The position numbers and the translations under genes are program-made. Source: Streptomyces sp. F63 (lineage in GTDB: Bacteria; Actinomycetota; Actinomycetes; Streptomycetales; Streptomycetaceae). From it: 64,000 bases of DNA. This document shows, one piece after another, positions 41,334 to 50,064 of this stretch. Each line of letters starts with the position of its first letter. Positions within the stretch are counted from its first letter, which is position 1. The stretch is from NCBI RefSeq assembly GCF_018070345.1, contig NZ_JAGPXX010000025.1, forward strand, positions 28,660 through 92,659, given 5' to 3'. Below the pieces are notes generated by a model. It did no database searches, was not told the DNA's origin, and was given only the letters and a program-made list of their open reading frames with translations.

Positions 41334-42677
41334 ATGGGCGAGTCGATCGGTTTCGGTGCCGAGTTGGCCGATTTCCGCAGCCGGATCGCGGAGTTGCAGT
41401 CCGCGCGGTCGCTACCCCCCGAACAGCGGGGACCGGCCCTGGACACCGCTTTGTTCGAACTCCAGCATGTGGTGGACGTCCTGTGGCCGCGCTTCGAGAG
41501 ACTCTCGGCGGCGCCGGGGCACAACGGCACCGTCCGGGAGGATCCGGAGCTGCGGCTGCTGCGCGGTCTCTTCCAGCGCCTGCCGCTGCCGGTGGTGCTC
41601 ATGGACCGCGCCACCGTCGTCCGGCGGCTCAACCCCGCCGCCTGCGAACTGTTCTCCCTGCGCGCCGGGTACGCCACCGGCCGTGCGCTGACCGGCGCCC
41701 TGGCGCACGACACACGGGCGGCGTTCCGCTCCCAGGCGGCCGCCGTGGCGCGCGGCGAGGGCAGCCGCAGCCTGCTGGTCCGGCGGCTGCCGGGGCCCGG
41801 CCCGGCCGGCGGCGGACGGACCGCCCTGCGCGCCACCCTCACCGCCCTGCGGCCGCCGGAGGAGCGGCAGCCGGCCGTGCTGGCCGTCTTCCAGCCCGTG
41901 ACCGCCGGAGAGACGGAGCGGGAGCCGTGGCCGGCCCCCCGGCGCGCGGCGGGGCGGGCCGGTCCCGCTCCGTTCCCCGCGTCGCGGCGGCTTCCCCGCC
42001 CCGACCTCGCCGAGGTGTCCCAGCAGGCGGAACTGCTGGACCTGGTCGACGACATGGCCGCCGAGCTGCTCACCACGCCCCCGGGCTCACCGGAGGAGCT
42101 GCTGAGCCGGGCGGCCCGGCTGCTGCACGGACGGTTCGCGGACTGGGTGATCGCCGACCTCGCCCCGCCCCCGGACGCCGGCGGCGGTTCCGGCCCGCTG
42201 CGCCGGATGGTGGTGCTGGGCCCGGAGCCGCGGCCGGAGCCCGGCGCGGGGCCGGCCGGGCAGGACCCGGCGGACTGCCCGCTGGTGATGGACGCCGTGC
42301 GCGACCGGGTGCCGGCGCTGCGGGTGCGCCCGGAGGACCAGGAGGCCTTCGGGCGGGACGCGTCGGGCGCCGCGGTACTGGTGTCGGCGCGGGTCACCTC
42401 GCTCCTCTGCGTACCGCTGTGCCCGCCGCCCTGCGAGGAGCCGGCGCGGCCGCACCGGGGTGACACCGGTGCCCCCGCGTCCGGCGCCCTGACGCTTTTC
42501 CGCACGGGCGGGAGGCGCGCCTTCGGGATGGCCGAGGCGGGGGCGGTGCACCGGATGGCCCGGCATCTGTCCCTGGCCCTGGGCCGCACGCCCGCGCGGG
42601 GCGGCACCTGCGCCGGTCGGGCGGCCTCCGCACCGCCGGGGCCGCCCGCCCCCACGGCTCCGGCCGCCCCGGCATGA
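41334..42677 (+). CDS. PAS-GAF sensory protein without output domain
   Basis: A 447-residue protein. A coiled N-terminal part (residues 1-55) precedes a PAS-like domain (about 80-190, LPLPVVLMDRATVVRRLNPAACELF) and a GAF-like domain (about 240-425). There is no kinase, phosphatase or DNA-binding output. Similar Streptomyces proteins lie near SpoIIE-type phosphatases and SigB-type sigma factors. It converges on the sigma gene, with a hairpin between them. Confidence 0.75.
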   Translation: MGESIGFGAELADFRSRIAELQSARSLPPEQRGPALDTALFELQHVVDVLWPRFERLSAAPGHNGTVREDPELRLLRGLFQRLPLPVVLMDRATVVRRLNPAACELFSLRAGYATGRALTGALAHDTRAAFRSQAAAVARGEGSRSLLVRRLPGPGPAGGGRTALRATLTALRPPEERQPAVLAVFQPVTAGETEREPWPAPRRAAGRAGPAPFPASRRLPRPDLAEVSQQAELLDLVDDMAAELLTTPPGSPEELLSRAARLLHGRFADWVIADLAPPPDAGGGSGPLRRMVVLGPEPRPEPGAGPAGQDPADCPLVMDAVRDRVPALRVRPEDQEAFGRDASGAAVLVSARVTSLLCVPLCPPPCEEPARPHRGDTGAPASGALTLFRTGGRRAFGMAEAGAVHRMARHLSLALGRTPARGGTCAGRAASAPPGPPAPTAPAAPA

Positions 42678-42711
42678 CGCCGGGTCCGGCAGCGGGCCCG
42701 CGAGGCCTCCC

Positions 42712-42751
42712 GCCGCCCCGCTGGTTCCGGGAGCACCGGAGGCGGGGCGGC
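42712..42751. terminator. Bidirectional hairpin between PAS-GAF and sigma genes
   Basis: A perfect 10-bp stem (42712-42721 with 42742-42751) whose 20-base loop contains an inner 5-bp stem (TCCGG/CCGGA). It lies between convergent genes. Confidence 0.75.
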
Positions 42752-42777
42752 CGCGCGGGACGGAACCGCCGGGCGGC

Positions 42778-43593
42778 TCAGTTCGCGTCGGCCATCACCT
42801 GGTCGCAGAGCGTGGCGCAGGTCCGGCTGATCAGCCGGGAGACGTGCATCTGGGAGATGCCGAGCTGCTCCGCGATCCGGCTCTGGGTCATGTCGCAGAA
42901 GAACCGCATGTAGAGGATCTGCCGCTCGCGTTCGGGAAGCCGGCTGAGCTTGGGCTTGATCGCCTCCCGGTCCACGATGCGGTCGAAGCCCGGTTCCGGC
43001 TTGCCCAGGGTGTCGACGAGCGCGTAGCCGTCCTCGGAGCCGGGGAGTTCCGCGTCCAGCGACAGCGGGGTGAAGCTGTCGAGCGCCTCCATGCCGAGCA
43101 GCACGTCCTCCTCGGACATCCCGGTGTGCTCGGCGACCTCGCGGATGCTGGGGCCGCGTCCGTCGAGGGTCGTGGACAGTTCGCGGTAGGCGACGCGGAC
43201 CCGGTTGCGGAGTTCCTGCACCCGGCGGGGTACGTGCAGGCCCCACATGTGGTCGCGGAAGTGCCGCTTGACCTCGCCCACCACCGTGGGCACGGCGAAG
43301 CTCTCGAAGGCGGTCCCGCGGTCGGGGTCGTACCGCATCACGGCTTTGACGAGGCCGAGCGCGGCGACCTGCTGCAGGTCCTCGATGGACTCGCCCCGGT
43401 TGCGGAACTGCCGGGCGAGGCGTTCGGCCATGGGTATCCAGGCGCTGACCACCCGCTGGCGCAGGGCCTCCTTCTCCGGGCCGTCCGGCATGCGGGACAG
43501 TTTGCGGAAGTCTTCGGTGGTGTCGGGTGCGTCGTCGTGCGGGTGCCTCGAGCGAGGCCGCTTGGTATGAGCGTGAGCGCGTACGGTCGTCAT
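42778..43593 (-). CDS. SigB/SigF-family stress sigma factor
   Basis: A 271-residue sigma-70 protein of group 3 (SigB/F/G). It has region 2 (MAERLARQFRNRGESIEDLQQVAALGLVKAVMRYDPDRGTAFESFAVPTVVGEVKRHFRDHMW), region 3 (GRGPSIREVAEHTGMSEEDVLLGMEA) and region 4 (LPERERQILYMRFFCDMTQSRIAEQLGISQMHVSRLI). These sigma factors serve osmotic and developmental stress and are normally controlled by RsbW-type antisigma kinases. None is adjacent, but the symporter fusion at 15555 carries both phosphatase and kinase-like modules. Confidence 0.93.
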   Translation of the reverse strand: MTTVRAHAHTKRPRSRHPHDDAPDTTEDFRKLSRMPDGPEKEALRQRVVSAWIPMAERLARQFRNRGESIEDLQQVAALGLVKAVMRYDPDRGTAFESFAVPTVVGEVKRHFRDHMWGLHVPRRVQELRNRVRVAYRELSTTLDGRGPSIREVAEHTGMSEEDVLLGMEALDSFTPLSLDAELPGSEDGYALVDTLGKPEPGFDRIVDREAIKPKLSRLPERERQILYMRFFCDMTQSRIAEQLGISQMHVSRLISRTCATLCDQVMADAN

Positions 43594-44107
43594 GAGGAAA
43601 TCGCTCCCAGGACGGTCGGACTTGGTTCACCGCGGGAGCAGGCACGACATACGGGGCCGAGGCGCGCTCGGGGCCGCAGACAGAGCTGGTCCCACGGGCG
43701 TGCCTACGGTCCGAAGCACGGTTGTCGCTTGCCCCCGGGCCCGGGCCGCAAACACATGGCCTTCGAGCCCTTCCGGCAGCGGCGGGAGCCCGCTGGAACA
43801 GGTTCACTTCCATGCTCCACCAGGTCCGCCGGGTCCGCGACCGGAGGCGGCGGCGGCCGCCTCACGGGGCCGTTCGCACTCGGCCCGTCTGCGACGAAAC
43901 CGCTGGTGAGAGGGGTGGTGACCGCGTCGGGCGCCCATGCGTCCGCGACGGCTCGGGGCGGTTCCGGGACGGCCGGGCGTCCGGGACCCCGGGGGACGGG
44001 AACGCCCCGGCCGGGAGGGCCGGGGCGGCTGCGGGTGCCCGGGGGAGCGACGGGCCGGAAGGCCGCGGCACCGCCGCCGCGCGCCCGCCGTCCCGGTACC
44101 GCCGGTG
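43594..44107. other. Intergenic region upstream of the sigma gene
   Basis: 514 bases that should contain the sigma-gene promoter and the end of the DUF4235 operon. A search by eye for a SigB-type promoter (GTTT then GGGTA at 14-16 bp) found none convincing. A terminator-like hairpin is at 44003-44027. No gene is seen. Confidence 0.45.
44003..44027 (-). terminator. Hairpin after the envelope operon
   Basis: A perfect 10-bp GC stem (cgccccggcc with ggccggggcg) with 5-base loop, about 80 bases after the stop of the DUF4235 gene on the minus strand. Confidence 0.65.
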
Positions 44108-44371
44108 TCAGTCGTCCGTCGGCCAGCTCCCCGTCACCCGGCGGACGCCGTTGGCGCCGCTCCGCTCCACCACGGCGCGGACACCGCCCACGATGGCGCC
44201 CTTGACGATGGCGGGCGGCAGGATCTGCCCCCAGGTGTAGTCGGGATCGGTGGGCTCGGGGGCCTCGTCCTTGTCGGAGACCCGCTTCCAGAGCTGCTTG
44301 AAGAGGGCACCGGCGATGACGCCGCCGAGGATGCCGAAGAGCGCGCTCAGAATCTTGTACACCGTGCTCAC
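44108..44371 (-). CDS. DUF4235 membrane protein
   Basis: An 87-residue protein with VYKILSALFGILGGVIAGALFKQLWK and DPDYTWGQILPPAIVKGAIVGGVRAVVERSGANGVRRVTGSWP, which is the DUF4235 signature. It has two hydrophobic segments. The GTG start at 44371 follows AAGGG. It is the last gene of a four-gene minus-strand operon of envelope proteins. The function is unknown. Confidence 0.88.
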   Translation of the reverse strand: MSTVYKILSALFGILGGVIAGALFKQLWKRVSDKDEAPEPTDPDYTWGQILPPAIVKGAIVGGVRAVVERSGANGVRRVTGSWPTDD

Positions 44372-44373
44372 GT

Positions 44374-44643
44374 TCAGCCCTTGCCCTTCTCCGCGCGCCT
44401 GCCGCGTATCGCCATCAGGACGAGGAGCAGCGCGACGCCGCCCGCGACGGCGGCGAGCGGCGGACCGCCCAGCCGTTCCGCCGCCTGTCCGGCCTGTTGG
44501 CGCATGTCCTCCTGAATCCCGGCGGCCCGGGCCCGGGCGCGGGATTTCACGTCCGCGCGGGCCGCGAGCTGCTCCACCGTGTCGCCGAGCCGCTCCCGCG
44601 CCTGGATCACCTCGTGTCGCAGTTCCTCGGGAGTGCTCGTCAT
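44374..44643 (-). CDS. DUF3618 protein
   Basis: An 89-residue protein. An amphipathic helical N-terminus (TPEELRHEVIQARERLGDTVEQLAARADVKSRAR) is the DUF3618 hallmark, followed by one C-terminal membrane helix (LAAVAGGVALLLVLMAI) and a basic tail. Its ATG overlaps the stop of the holin-like gene by four bases. It probably works with the holin-like protein at the membrane. Confidence 0.88.
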   Translation of the reverse strand: MTSTPEELRHEVIQARERLGDTVEQLAARADVKSRARARAAGIQEDMRQQAGQAAERLGGPPLAAVAGGVALLLVLMAIRGRRAEKGKG

Positions 44644-45065
44644 CGGTGCGCCCTCTCCTTGATCCGTTCGGCGTCGGTCCGCATCCCGCGGATCGCCTCC
44701 TCGGGCACAAGGGGCGCCGCTTCCCGGGTCTGCTTGCGGCCGAGCGCCGCCAGCACCCCGGCGACGGCGAGGAGCGCCGCCGCCCCGATCAGGGCGGCGG
44801 CCCACAGGGGCAGGACCAGGGCGAGCGCGGCGATCCCCGCCACCACCAGCGCCTGGAACGCCACGAAGGCCACGATGCCCGCCCCGCCGAACAGCCCGCC
44901 CCCGAGGCCGGCCCGCCGGCCCTTGCGGGCCAGCTCCGCCTGGGCGAGCCGCATCTCACCGCGTACCAGGTCGGACAGTTGCTCGGCGGCCTGCTTGACG
45001 AGGTCGCCGGCCGACGGTTCGCCGGTGTCGCGCCCGGCCGGCCGTCGGTTCACGGTCGTGGTCAC
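44640..45065 (-). CDS. Phage-holin-family (DUF1469-like) membrane protein
   Basis: A 141-residue protein with a cytoplasmic helix (DLVKQAAEQLSDLVRGEMRLAQAELARKGRRAG), two membrane helices and a basic tail. This matches the actinobacterial phage-holin family 3 / DUF1469 proteins, which are host envelope proteins and not prophage genes. A GTG start at 45065 is used. It overlaps the gene upstream by about 110 bases in another frame. Confidence 0.88.
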   Translation of the reverse strand: MTTTVNRRPAGRDTGEPSAGDLVKQAAEQLSDLVRGEMRLAQAELARKGRRAGLGGGLFGGAGIVAFVAFQALVVAGIAALALVLPLWAAALIGAAALLAVAGVLAALGRKQTREAAPLVPEEAIRGMRTDAERIKERAHR

Positions 45066-45165
45066 TGGTGTCTTCCTCCCTCACGAACATGAGTTCCTCG
45101 TAGCGGCCCAGTGCCAGAACGAGGCCGAGCATGGCCATCGGTATGAGTACGGCGAATACCGCCAT
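44956..45165 (-). CDS. Small single-helix membrane protein
   Basis: A 69-residue peptide with an N-terminal helix (MAVFAVLIPMAMLGLVLALGR followed by YEELM) and a highly basic C-terminus. The helix and YEELM segment look real. The basic tail is read through the start of the next gene in a different frame, so the true end may differ in relatives. It is the first gene after the Crp-like site. Confidence 0.6.
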   Translation of the reverse strand: MAVFAVLIPMAMLGLVLALGRYEELMFVREEDTSDHDREPTAGRARHRRTVGRRPRQAGRRATVRPGTR

Positions 45166-45199
45166 GGCCCTGGTCCTTCCCTGGGGAACTGTCACGCTC

Positions 45200-45215
45200 T
45201 GTGACGAACGTCACG
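45200..45215 (-). promoter_or_regulatory. Crp-like binding site before the envelope operon
   Basis: TGTGA-CGAACG-TCACG matches the Crp consensus TGTGA-N6-TCACA at 9 of 10 defined positions, and also contains GTG-N6-GNCAC as I recall it for Streptomyces Crp. It is centred about 42 bases upstream of the start at 45165. A second partly overlapping dyad, GTCAC-N5-GTGAC, lies at 45191-45205. Confidence 0.5.
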
Positions 45216-45441
45216 GGCCTTGGAGGCGAGTGACCATTCCCAATCAGGCCAAACCGGACTTTATGCTGGTCGGCCCCGGAACCGGCTCGTTCCGGGGCGG
45301 GGCGGGGCTCGGACCCGGGATCCCTGAAGTCCCGGGTCCGAGCCCTTCCGCTCCCCACTCACGGCCACTCCGGCCGTGGACCGGGTCCCCCGGCCCGCAC
45401 CCGCCAAACACCGCGGCGGACGGGCGGATCCGGGGGACGGC

Positions 45442-45687
45442 TCAGCGCTCGCGGGCCCGCGCCCCCTCCCGGGTGCGGGACGGCGACACCTGCCGGCGCG
45501 GATGGCGCCGCAGGTACTCGCCCTCGAGTTCGGCCATCCGCGCGTTGTGTGCGTCCAGCGCGTCCGGTGCGCCGTGCAGCAGCGTCTCGTGCCGGGTCCG
45601 GTGGACCGACTCCAGTTCCTTCAGCAGCTGCCGCTCGTCCAGGTCACCGGGGTCGACCCCGGCTCTCCGCCGCTCCGCGTCCGCCAT
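45442..45687 (-). CDS. DUF6158-like small protein
   Basis: An 81-residue charged protein with GVDPGDLDERQLLKELESVHRTRHETLLHGAPDALDAHNARMAELEGEYLRRHP, a helical pattern common to a Streptomyces family grouped as DUF6158. ATG 45687 has GGTGGA upstream. No catalytic motif or membrane segment is present. Confidence 0.75.
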   Translation of the reverse strand: MADAERRRAGVDPGDLDERQLLKELESVHRTRHETLLHGAPDALDAHNARMAELEGEYLRRHPRRQVSPSRTREGARARER

Positions 45688-45909
45688 GGCTCCACCTCTC
45701 TCCCTCTCTCGCGCCGCGTGGCCGTACCGCGGCTTCTCCCCCCGTCTTCTCCGTCACCGGCCGCCCAACCGTCCCGCCACCGGTGACACCACGGTCCCCG
45801 TGCCCTGCCGGGGGCGATGGGGTTCCCCGGAGAACGGTGCCGGTCGTGTTGCCGTGGATCCATCGGGTACCCGGTTCGCACCACCGATACAGACAGTTCG
45901 GAGGAAGCA

Positions 45910-47076
45910 ATGGAACTCGCATTCCTCAACCCGGTCGTGGAGCGGCCCGGCCCCTGGGCGTCGGTCTACTTCGACACCTCCCGCGCGTCCCAGTACGCCT
46001 TCAAGGAGCAGGAGCTGGCGGCCCGCGAAGCCTGTGACGAACTGGCCGCGCAGGGCGCCGACGAGCGCACCTGCCGCACGCTGCGGGAGGTGCTGAGCGA
46101 GCTGCCCCGCACGGGCGCTCCCGGACGGGCCCTGTTCGCCACCGGTGGGGAAGTCGTGCTGGACGTGCCGCTCGGCGAGGCCCCGCAAGGCCGGTCGGAG
46201 GTCAGCTGGTCGCCGGTGCCGCATCTCGGGCCGCTGCTGGAGCACCGCAGCGAGAACCCGCGGTGCCTGATCGCGTACATCGACCGCAGGGGCGCGGACT
46301 TCCAGATCCGCGACGACTACGGACGCGAGAACGCCGGGCACCACGAGGGCCGGCAGTGGCCGATCCACCGCACCAAGTCCGGTGCCGACTGGTCCGTCCG
46401 GCACTGGGAGTTCTCCGTGGAGGACACCTGGGAGCACAACGCCGGGGAGATCGCCCGGGCCCTCGCCGAGACGTGGGAGGAGACCGGCGCCCGGATGCTG
46501 GTCCTCGCCGGGGACGTGCGCGAGCGCCGTGCCGTGTACGACCGGCTCCCCGAGCCGCTGAAGTCCGCCTGCACCGAGACCGAGTACGGCGGCCGCGCCG
46601 CCGGCGCCCGGCGGGAGCGGCTGGAGGAGGCCGTGGACGAGGCCCGCGAGGCCTACGTCCGGCGGCACACGGCGGAGCTTCTGGACCGGTTCCGCTCCCG
46701 CCGCGCCCAGGTCCCCGGCGATGTACCGCACGACGCGGCGGAGGGCGTGCCCGCCCTCGTCGAGGCGGCCCGCGAGCACCGCATCGGCTCGCTCGTCATC
46801 CGCCCCGACGGGCCCGACGTCCACCGCGAGGTGTGGGTGGGCCGGGAACCGGACCAGATCGCCGTGCGGCACACCGACATCCCGTATCTCGGCGACACCG
46901 AGCCGGTGGCCGTCCGGGCCGACGACGCGCTGCTGCGCGCCGCGGCCGCGAGCGGCGCCGAGGCACTGATCGTGCACCGCCCGGAGGACGTCGACGGCGA
47001 TCTGCCGTCCGGCGGGCTGGGCGCCCTGCTCCGCTGGCCGAGTGCCCGCGGCGAACGTCTGGAGGAATCGCTGTGA
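45910..47076 (+). CDS. baeRF2 / Vms1-like release-factor-fold protein
   Basis: A 388-residue protein of the bacterial archaeo-eukaryotic release factor family 2 (Rv2629-like). It contains PGPWASVYFDTSRA near the start, WSVRHWEFSVEDTWEHNAGEIA in the middle, and an L7Ae-like C-terminal half with LVLAGDVRERRAVYDRLP and GSLVIRPDGPDVHREVWVG. Eukaryotic Vms1/ANKZF1 relatives cleave peptidyl-tRNA on stalled ribosomes; the bacterial activity is less certain. A GAGGAAG sequence precedes ATG 45910. Confidence 0.85.
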   Translation: MELAFLNPVVERPGPWASVYFDTSRASQYAFKEQELAAREACDELAAQGADERTCRTLREVLSELPRTGAPGRALFATGGEVVLDVPLGEAPQGRSEVSWSPVPHLGPLLEHRSENPRCLIAYIDRRGADFQIRDDYGRENAGHHEGRQWPIHRTKSGADWSVRHWEFSVEDTWEHNAGEIARALAETWEETGARMLVLAGDVRERRAVYDRLPEPLKSACTETEYGGRAAGARRERLEEAVDEAREAYVRRHTAELLDRFRSRRAQVPGDVPHDAAEGVPALVEAAREHRIGSLVIRPDGPDVHREVWVGREPDQIAVRHTDIPYLGDTEPVAVRADDALLRAAAASGAEALIVHRPEDVDGDLPSGGLGALLRWPSARGERLEESL

Positions 47077-47192
47077 CCCTCAGGAACCCCCTCCTCCGCA
47101 ATCCCTTCCGCCGGAACCACCGCGCGGGCCGCCCGCCCGACCCGGCGGCCGGCGATCAGCAGCGCGGAACGAAGCAGCAGCGGGAGGACGAC

Positions 47193-47582
47193 ATGCAGCG
47201 AGGCAGCGACCGGCTCAACGTGCACCACGACGACGAGATGAAGCACCAGCTTCAGGGCATGCTCCGCTCCGGCCACTCCACCCGGGCGGAGGAGTGGCAC
47301 GACCCGGAGCCCGGCGCCGAGGACGATCCCGCGACCGCCCTGCGTCCCGCCCCGTCCGCCGACGCCGGCGACGAGGCCGAGGCGGAGGCCCTCCGTTCCG
47401 AACTGGCGCGCTACCTCGGGCGCACCCCGTTCCCCGGCCGGCGCGACCGGCTGCTGACCACGCTGCGCGAACGCAACGCCCCCGACCGCCTGGTGGGCCT
47501 GGTCGGCGATCTCCCCGGCGACCAGGACTATCGCAATGTGCAGGACGTGATGGTGGCCATCGGCCGCAAGCCCCGGTCCTGA
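47193..47582 (+). CDS. DUF2795 domain protein
   Basis: A 129-residue protein. ATG 47193 was chosen because GGGAGG lies six bases before it; a GTG at 47073 overlapping the upstream stop would add 40 basic residues. The C-terminus is a DUF2795 domain (LRSELARYLGRTPFPGRRDRLLTTLRERNAPDRLVGLVGDLPGDQDYRNVQDVMVAIG). The N-terminal half is acidic and disordered. It probably belongs to the same unit as the release-factor-like gene. Confidence 0.82.
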   Translation: MQRGSDRLNVHHDDEMKHQLQGMLRSGHSTRAEEWHDPEPGAEDDPATALRPAPSADAGDEAEAEALRSELARYLGRTPFPGRRDRLLTTLRERNAPDRLVGLVGDLPGDQDYRNVQDVMVAIGRKPRS

Positions 47583-47795
47583 CCCCGGGGCGGAACGGGC
47601 GACCCGCGGCCCCGCACACCGCCGCGCCGCCGCACACCGCCGGGGCAGCGCCCACCGCCAAGCCCTCGCATACGCCGCGTCCCCGCGGGTACTCCGGGCC
47701 GGACGACGAACACGCTCCCGCACCGGAGCCCGCGGGGACGGCGTGAGGCCGGAACAGCGCCCCACGGGCCCCGCGCCCCGAGGAGGCGACAAGCC

Positions 47796-48287
47796 ATGGC
47801 ACACCGACACGCACACGGAGACGGACACGGAGACGGACACGAACCCGGGCAGGCGGAACGCGTACGGGATGTCATGACCCCCGCGGTGACCGCGGTGCGC
47901 CCCGACGCGTCCCTGGTCGAGGCCGCGGAGCTGATGCGCACCCACGACATCGGCGATGTCGCGGTCGTGGAGGACAGCCGGCTCCTCGGCATCCTCACCG
48001 ACCGGGACATCGCCCTCCGCGCGGTGGCCGAGGGCGTCGACCCGCTCACGGTCAGCGCGCTGTCCGTCTGCACCCCGCACCCCGTCACGGTCGGGCCGGA
48101 CGAATCGGTCGACGCCGCCGTGACGCTGATGCGGGCCAACGCGGTCCGCCGGCTGCCCGTCGTCGACGACGGCAGGCCGCTCGGCATGGTGAGCATCGGC
48201 GATCTGGCCCTGGCCCGGGATCCGGGTTCGGCCCTCGCCGACATCAGCCGCGCCACCCCGGACACCTGGCCGGTCCAGGCGGTCTGA
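47796..48287 (+). CDS. CBS-domain pair protein
   Basis: A 163-residue protein with a His/Gly/Asp-rich N-terminus (HRHAHGDGHGDGHE) and two CBS domains (VRDVMTPAVTAVRPDASLVEAAELM and LSVCTPHPVTVGPDESVDAAVTLM). CBS pairs bind adenosine nucleotides and sense energy state. The His-rich start could bind metal. It is preceded by GAGGAGG at 47778-47784. Confidence 0.9.
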   Translation: MAHRHAHGDGHGDGHEPGQAERVRDVMTPAVTAVRPDASLVEAAELMRTHDIGDVAVVEDSRLLGILTDRDIALRAVAEGVDPLTVSALSVCTPHPVTVGPDESVDAAVTLMRANAVRRLPVVDDGRPLGMVSIGDLALARDPGSALADISRATPDTWPVQAV

Positions 48288-48490
48288 ACCACGGGGGTGC
48301 CCGGGGACGCCGGGGAAGCCGGTTCCGGGCACAGGCCCCGGCGCCCGGGACCCCGCGCTCGCGCGTCCCCGAGACACGTCCCAGGAGACCCGGCGCCGCC
48401 GGCCCCACCGGGCAGGGCGTCCGTCCGCCGGCCCCGCTCCCCCCGCCGCCGGAGGCGGTGCCGCGCCCGGCAGCGGGTATGCGTGTCTCC

Positions 48491-50002
48491 ATGACGGAAG
48501 ACACGAGGGGCCACTGGCACCGATGGCTCAGCGAAGGCGACCGGGCCGTGTTCGCCCGGGTGGCCGCACACCACTGGCCCACCGGGGACCGGTTTCTGCC
48601 GCGCCTCACCCACAGCGCCAACCACGGCCGGCTGTGGTTCGGCCTGGCCGCCGGGCTGTGGGCGTTCGGCGGCGCCCGGGGGCGGCGCGCGGCCGCCCGG
48701 GGCGTGGCCTCGCTGGCGCTCGCCTCGGCCACCGTGAACACCCTGGGCAAGCGGTCGGTGCGCCGAGACCGCCCGATCATCGACGCCGTGCCGCACCTCC
48801 GCCGCGCCAAGCGGCAGCCGACCACCACCTCCTTCCCCTCCGGGCACTCGGCCTCCGCCGCGGCCTTCGCCGTGGGCGTGGCCCTGGAGTCCCGGCCGTG
48901 GGGCACGCTGCTGGCGCCGGTCGCCGCCGCCGTCGCCTTCTCCCGGATCTACACCGGGGTGCACTACCCGAGCGATGTCGTCGCGGGCGCCGCCCTCGGC
49001 GCCGGCGCGGCCTACGCCGTCCGGGGCCTGGTGCCCTCCCGGCACCAGTTGCCACCCCCCGCCCGCCCGCGCGCCGACGCGCCCGCGCTGCCCGCCGGCG
49101 AGGGCCTGTTCGTCGTCGTCAACCCGCTCTCCGGCGCCCTGCCCCACCGGGCGGACCCGGCACGGCAGGTGCGGTCGGCGCTGCCGAAGGCGGAGATCGT
49201 GCGCCACGACCCCGATCGGGCCCCGCTGACGAGCGTGCTGGACACCGCGGCGCGCGACGCCGCCGAACGGGGCGGCGCGCTCGGCGTCATCGGCGGCGAC
49301 GGCACGGTCAGCGCGGCCGCGACGGTCGCGCTCCAGTACGGGGTGCCGCTCGCCGTCCTCCCCGGCGGCACCTTCAACCACTTCGCGTCCGACCTCGGGG
49401 TGGAGGAGATCCAGGACGCCTGCGCCGCCGTGGCGCGCGGCGAGGCCGTCCGGGTGGACGTGGGCCGGCTGACGCCGAGCGACGGCCCCGGGGTGCTGCG
49501 CGAACCCACCTACTTCCTCAACACGTTCAGCCTCGGCTCGTACCCGGAGCTGGTGCGGCTGCGCGGGCACTGGTCGCCGCGGATCGGCGGCCCGGCCGCG
49601 ACCCTGCTCGGCGTGGCGCACGTCCTGCGCACCTCCCGCCCGGTGAGGGCCGTGGTCAACGGCGTGCCGCGCTCGATGTGGCTGCTGTTCGCGGGCAATG
49701 GCGCCTACCGCAGCGTGGGGCTGGCCCCGGTCCGCCGCTACGACCTGGCGGACGGGCTGCTCGACGTCCGGGTGGCGCACGGCGGCCGGTTCGCCCGCAC
49801 CCGGCTCGTCGCCGCGGCGCTCACGGGGGCGCTGGCCCGGTCCCCCGTCTACGCCGCCGCGCGTCCGCGCCGGCTGCGGGTCTCGGGGGTGCCGACCGGC
49901 ACCCACATGGCGTACGACGGCGAGGTGGCGCCCGCTCCCCCGGCCTTCGTCATCGACAAGGCGGAGGAGGCGCTGACCGTCTACCGGCCGGTCCCGGACT
50001 GA
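48491..50002 (+). CDS. PAP2 phosphatase fused to diacylglycerol kinase
   Basis: A 503-residue fusion. Residues about 20-190 are a PAP2 lipid phosphatase with KRSVRRDRP, PSGHSASAAAF and YTGVHYPSDVVAG. Residues about 205-500 are a diacylglycerol/lipid kinase catalytic domain (VVVNPLSGALP, GGDGTVSAAATVA, PGGTFNHFASDLG). The combination could recycle phosphatidate and diacylglycerol or similar lipids. ATG 48491 is used; ATG 48479 is equally possible. It is known as a family in actinobacteria. Confidence 0.9.
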   Translation: MTEDTRGHWHRWLSEGDRAVFARVAAHHWPTGDRFLPRLTHSANHGRLWFGLAAGLWAFGGARGRRAAARGVASLALASATVNTLGKRSVRRDRPIIDAVPHLRRAKRQPTTTSFPSGHSASAAAFAVGVALESRPWGTLLAPVAAAVAFSRIYTGVHYPSDVVAGAALGAGAAYAVRGLVPSRHQLPPPARPRADAPALPAGEGLFVVVNPLSGALPHRADPARQVRSALPKAEIVRHDPDRAPLTSVLDTAARDAAERGGALGVIGGDGTVSAAATVALQYGVPLAVLPGGTFNHFASDLGVEEIQDACAAVARGEAVRVDVGRLTPSDGPGVLREPTYFLNTFSLGSYPELVRLRGHWSPRIGGPAATLLGVAHVLRTSRPVRAVVNGVPRSMWLLFAGNGAYRSVGLAPVRRYDLADGLLDVRVAHGGRFARTRLVAAALTGALARSPVYAAARPRRLRVSGVPTGTHMAYDGEVAPAPPAFVIDKAEEALTVYRPVPD

Positions 50003-50064
50003 GGGCTCACCGGCGGCCGGGCCTTCCGGCACCCCGGCTCCACGGCTCTCGCCCTCGCCTCGCC

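Noticed and set aside
43734..43745. CCCGGGCCCGGG palindrome upstream of the SigB-type gene
   Set aside because: Such GC palindromes are expected by chance in DNA of this composition, and no supporting promoter element was found around it.
44640..45065. Possible prophage remnant because of a holin-like protein
   Set aside because: No other phage gene is nearby. The protein belongs to a host envelope family that regularly accompanies DUF3618 and DUF4235 genes in Streptomyces.
47073..47192. GTG start for the DUF2795 protein overlapping the upstream stop
   Set aside because: It would add 40 basic, low-complexity residues. ATG 47193 has a better placed GGGAGG. The alternative cannot be fully excluded.
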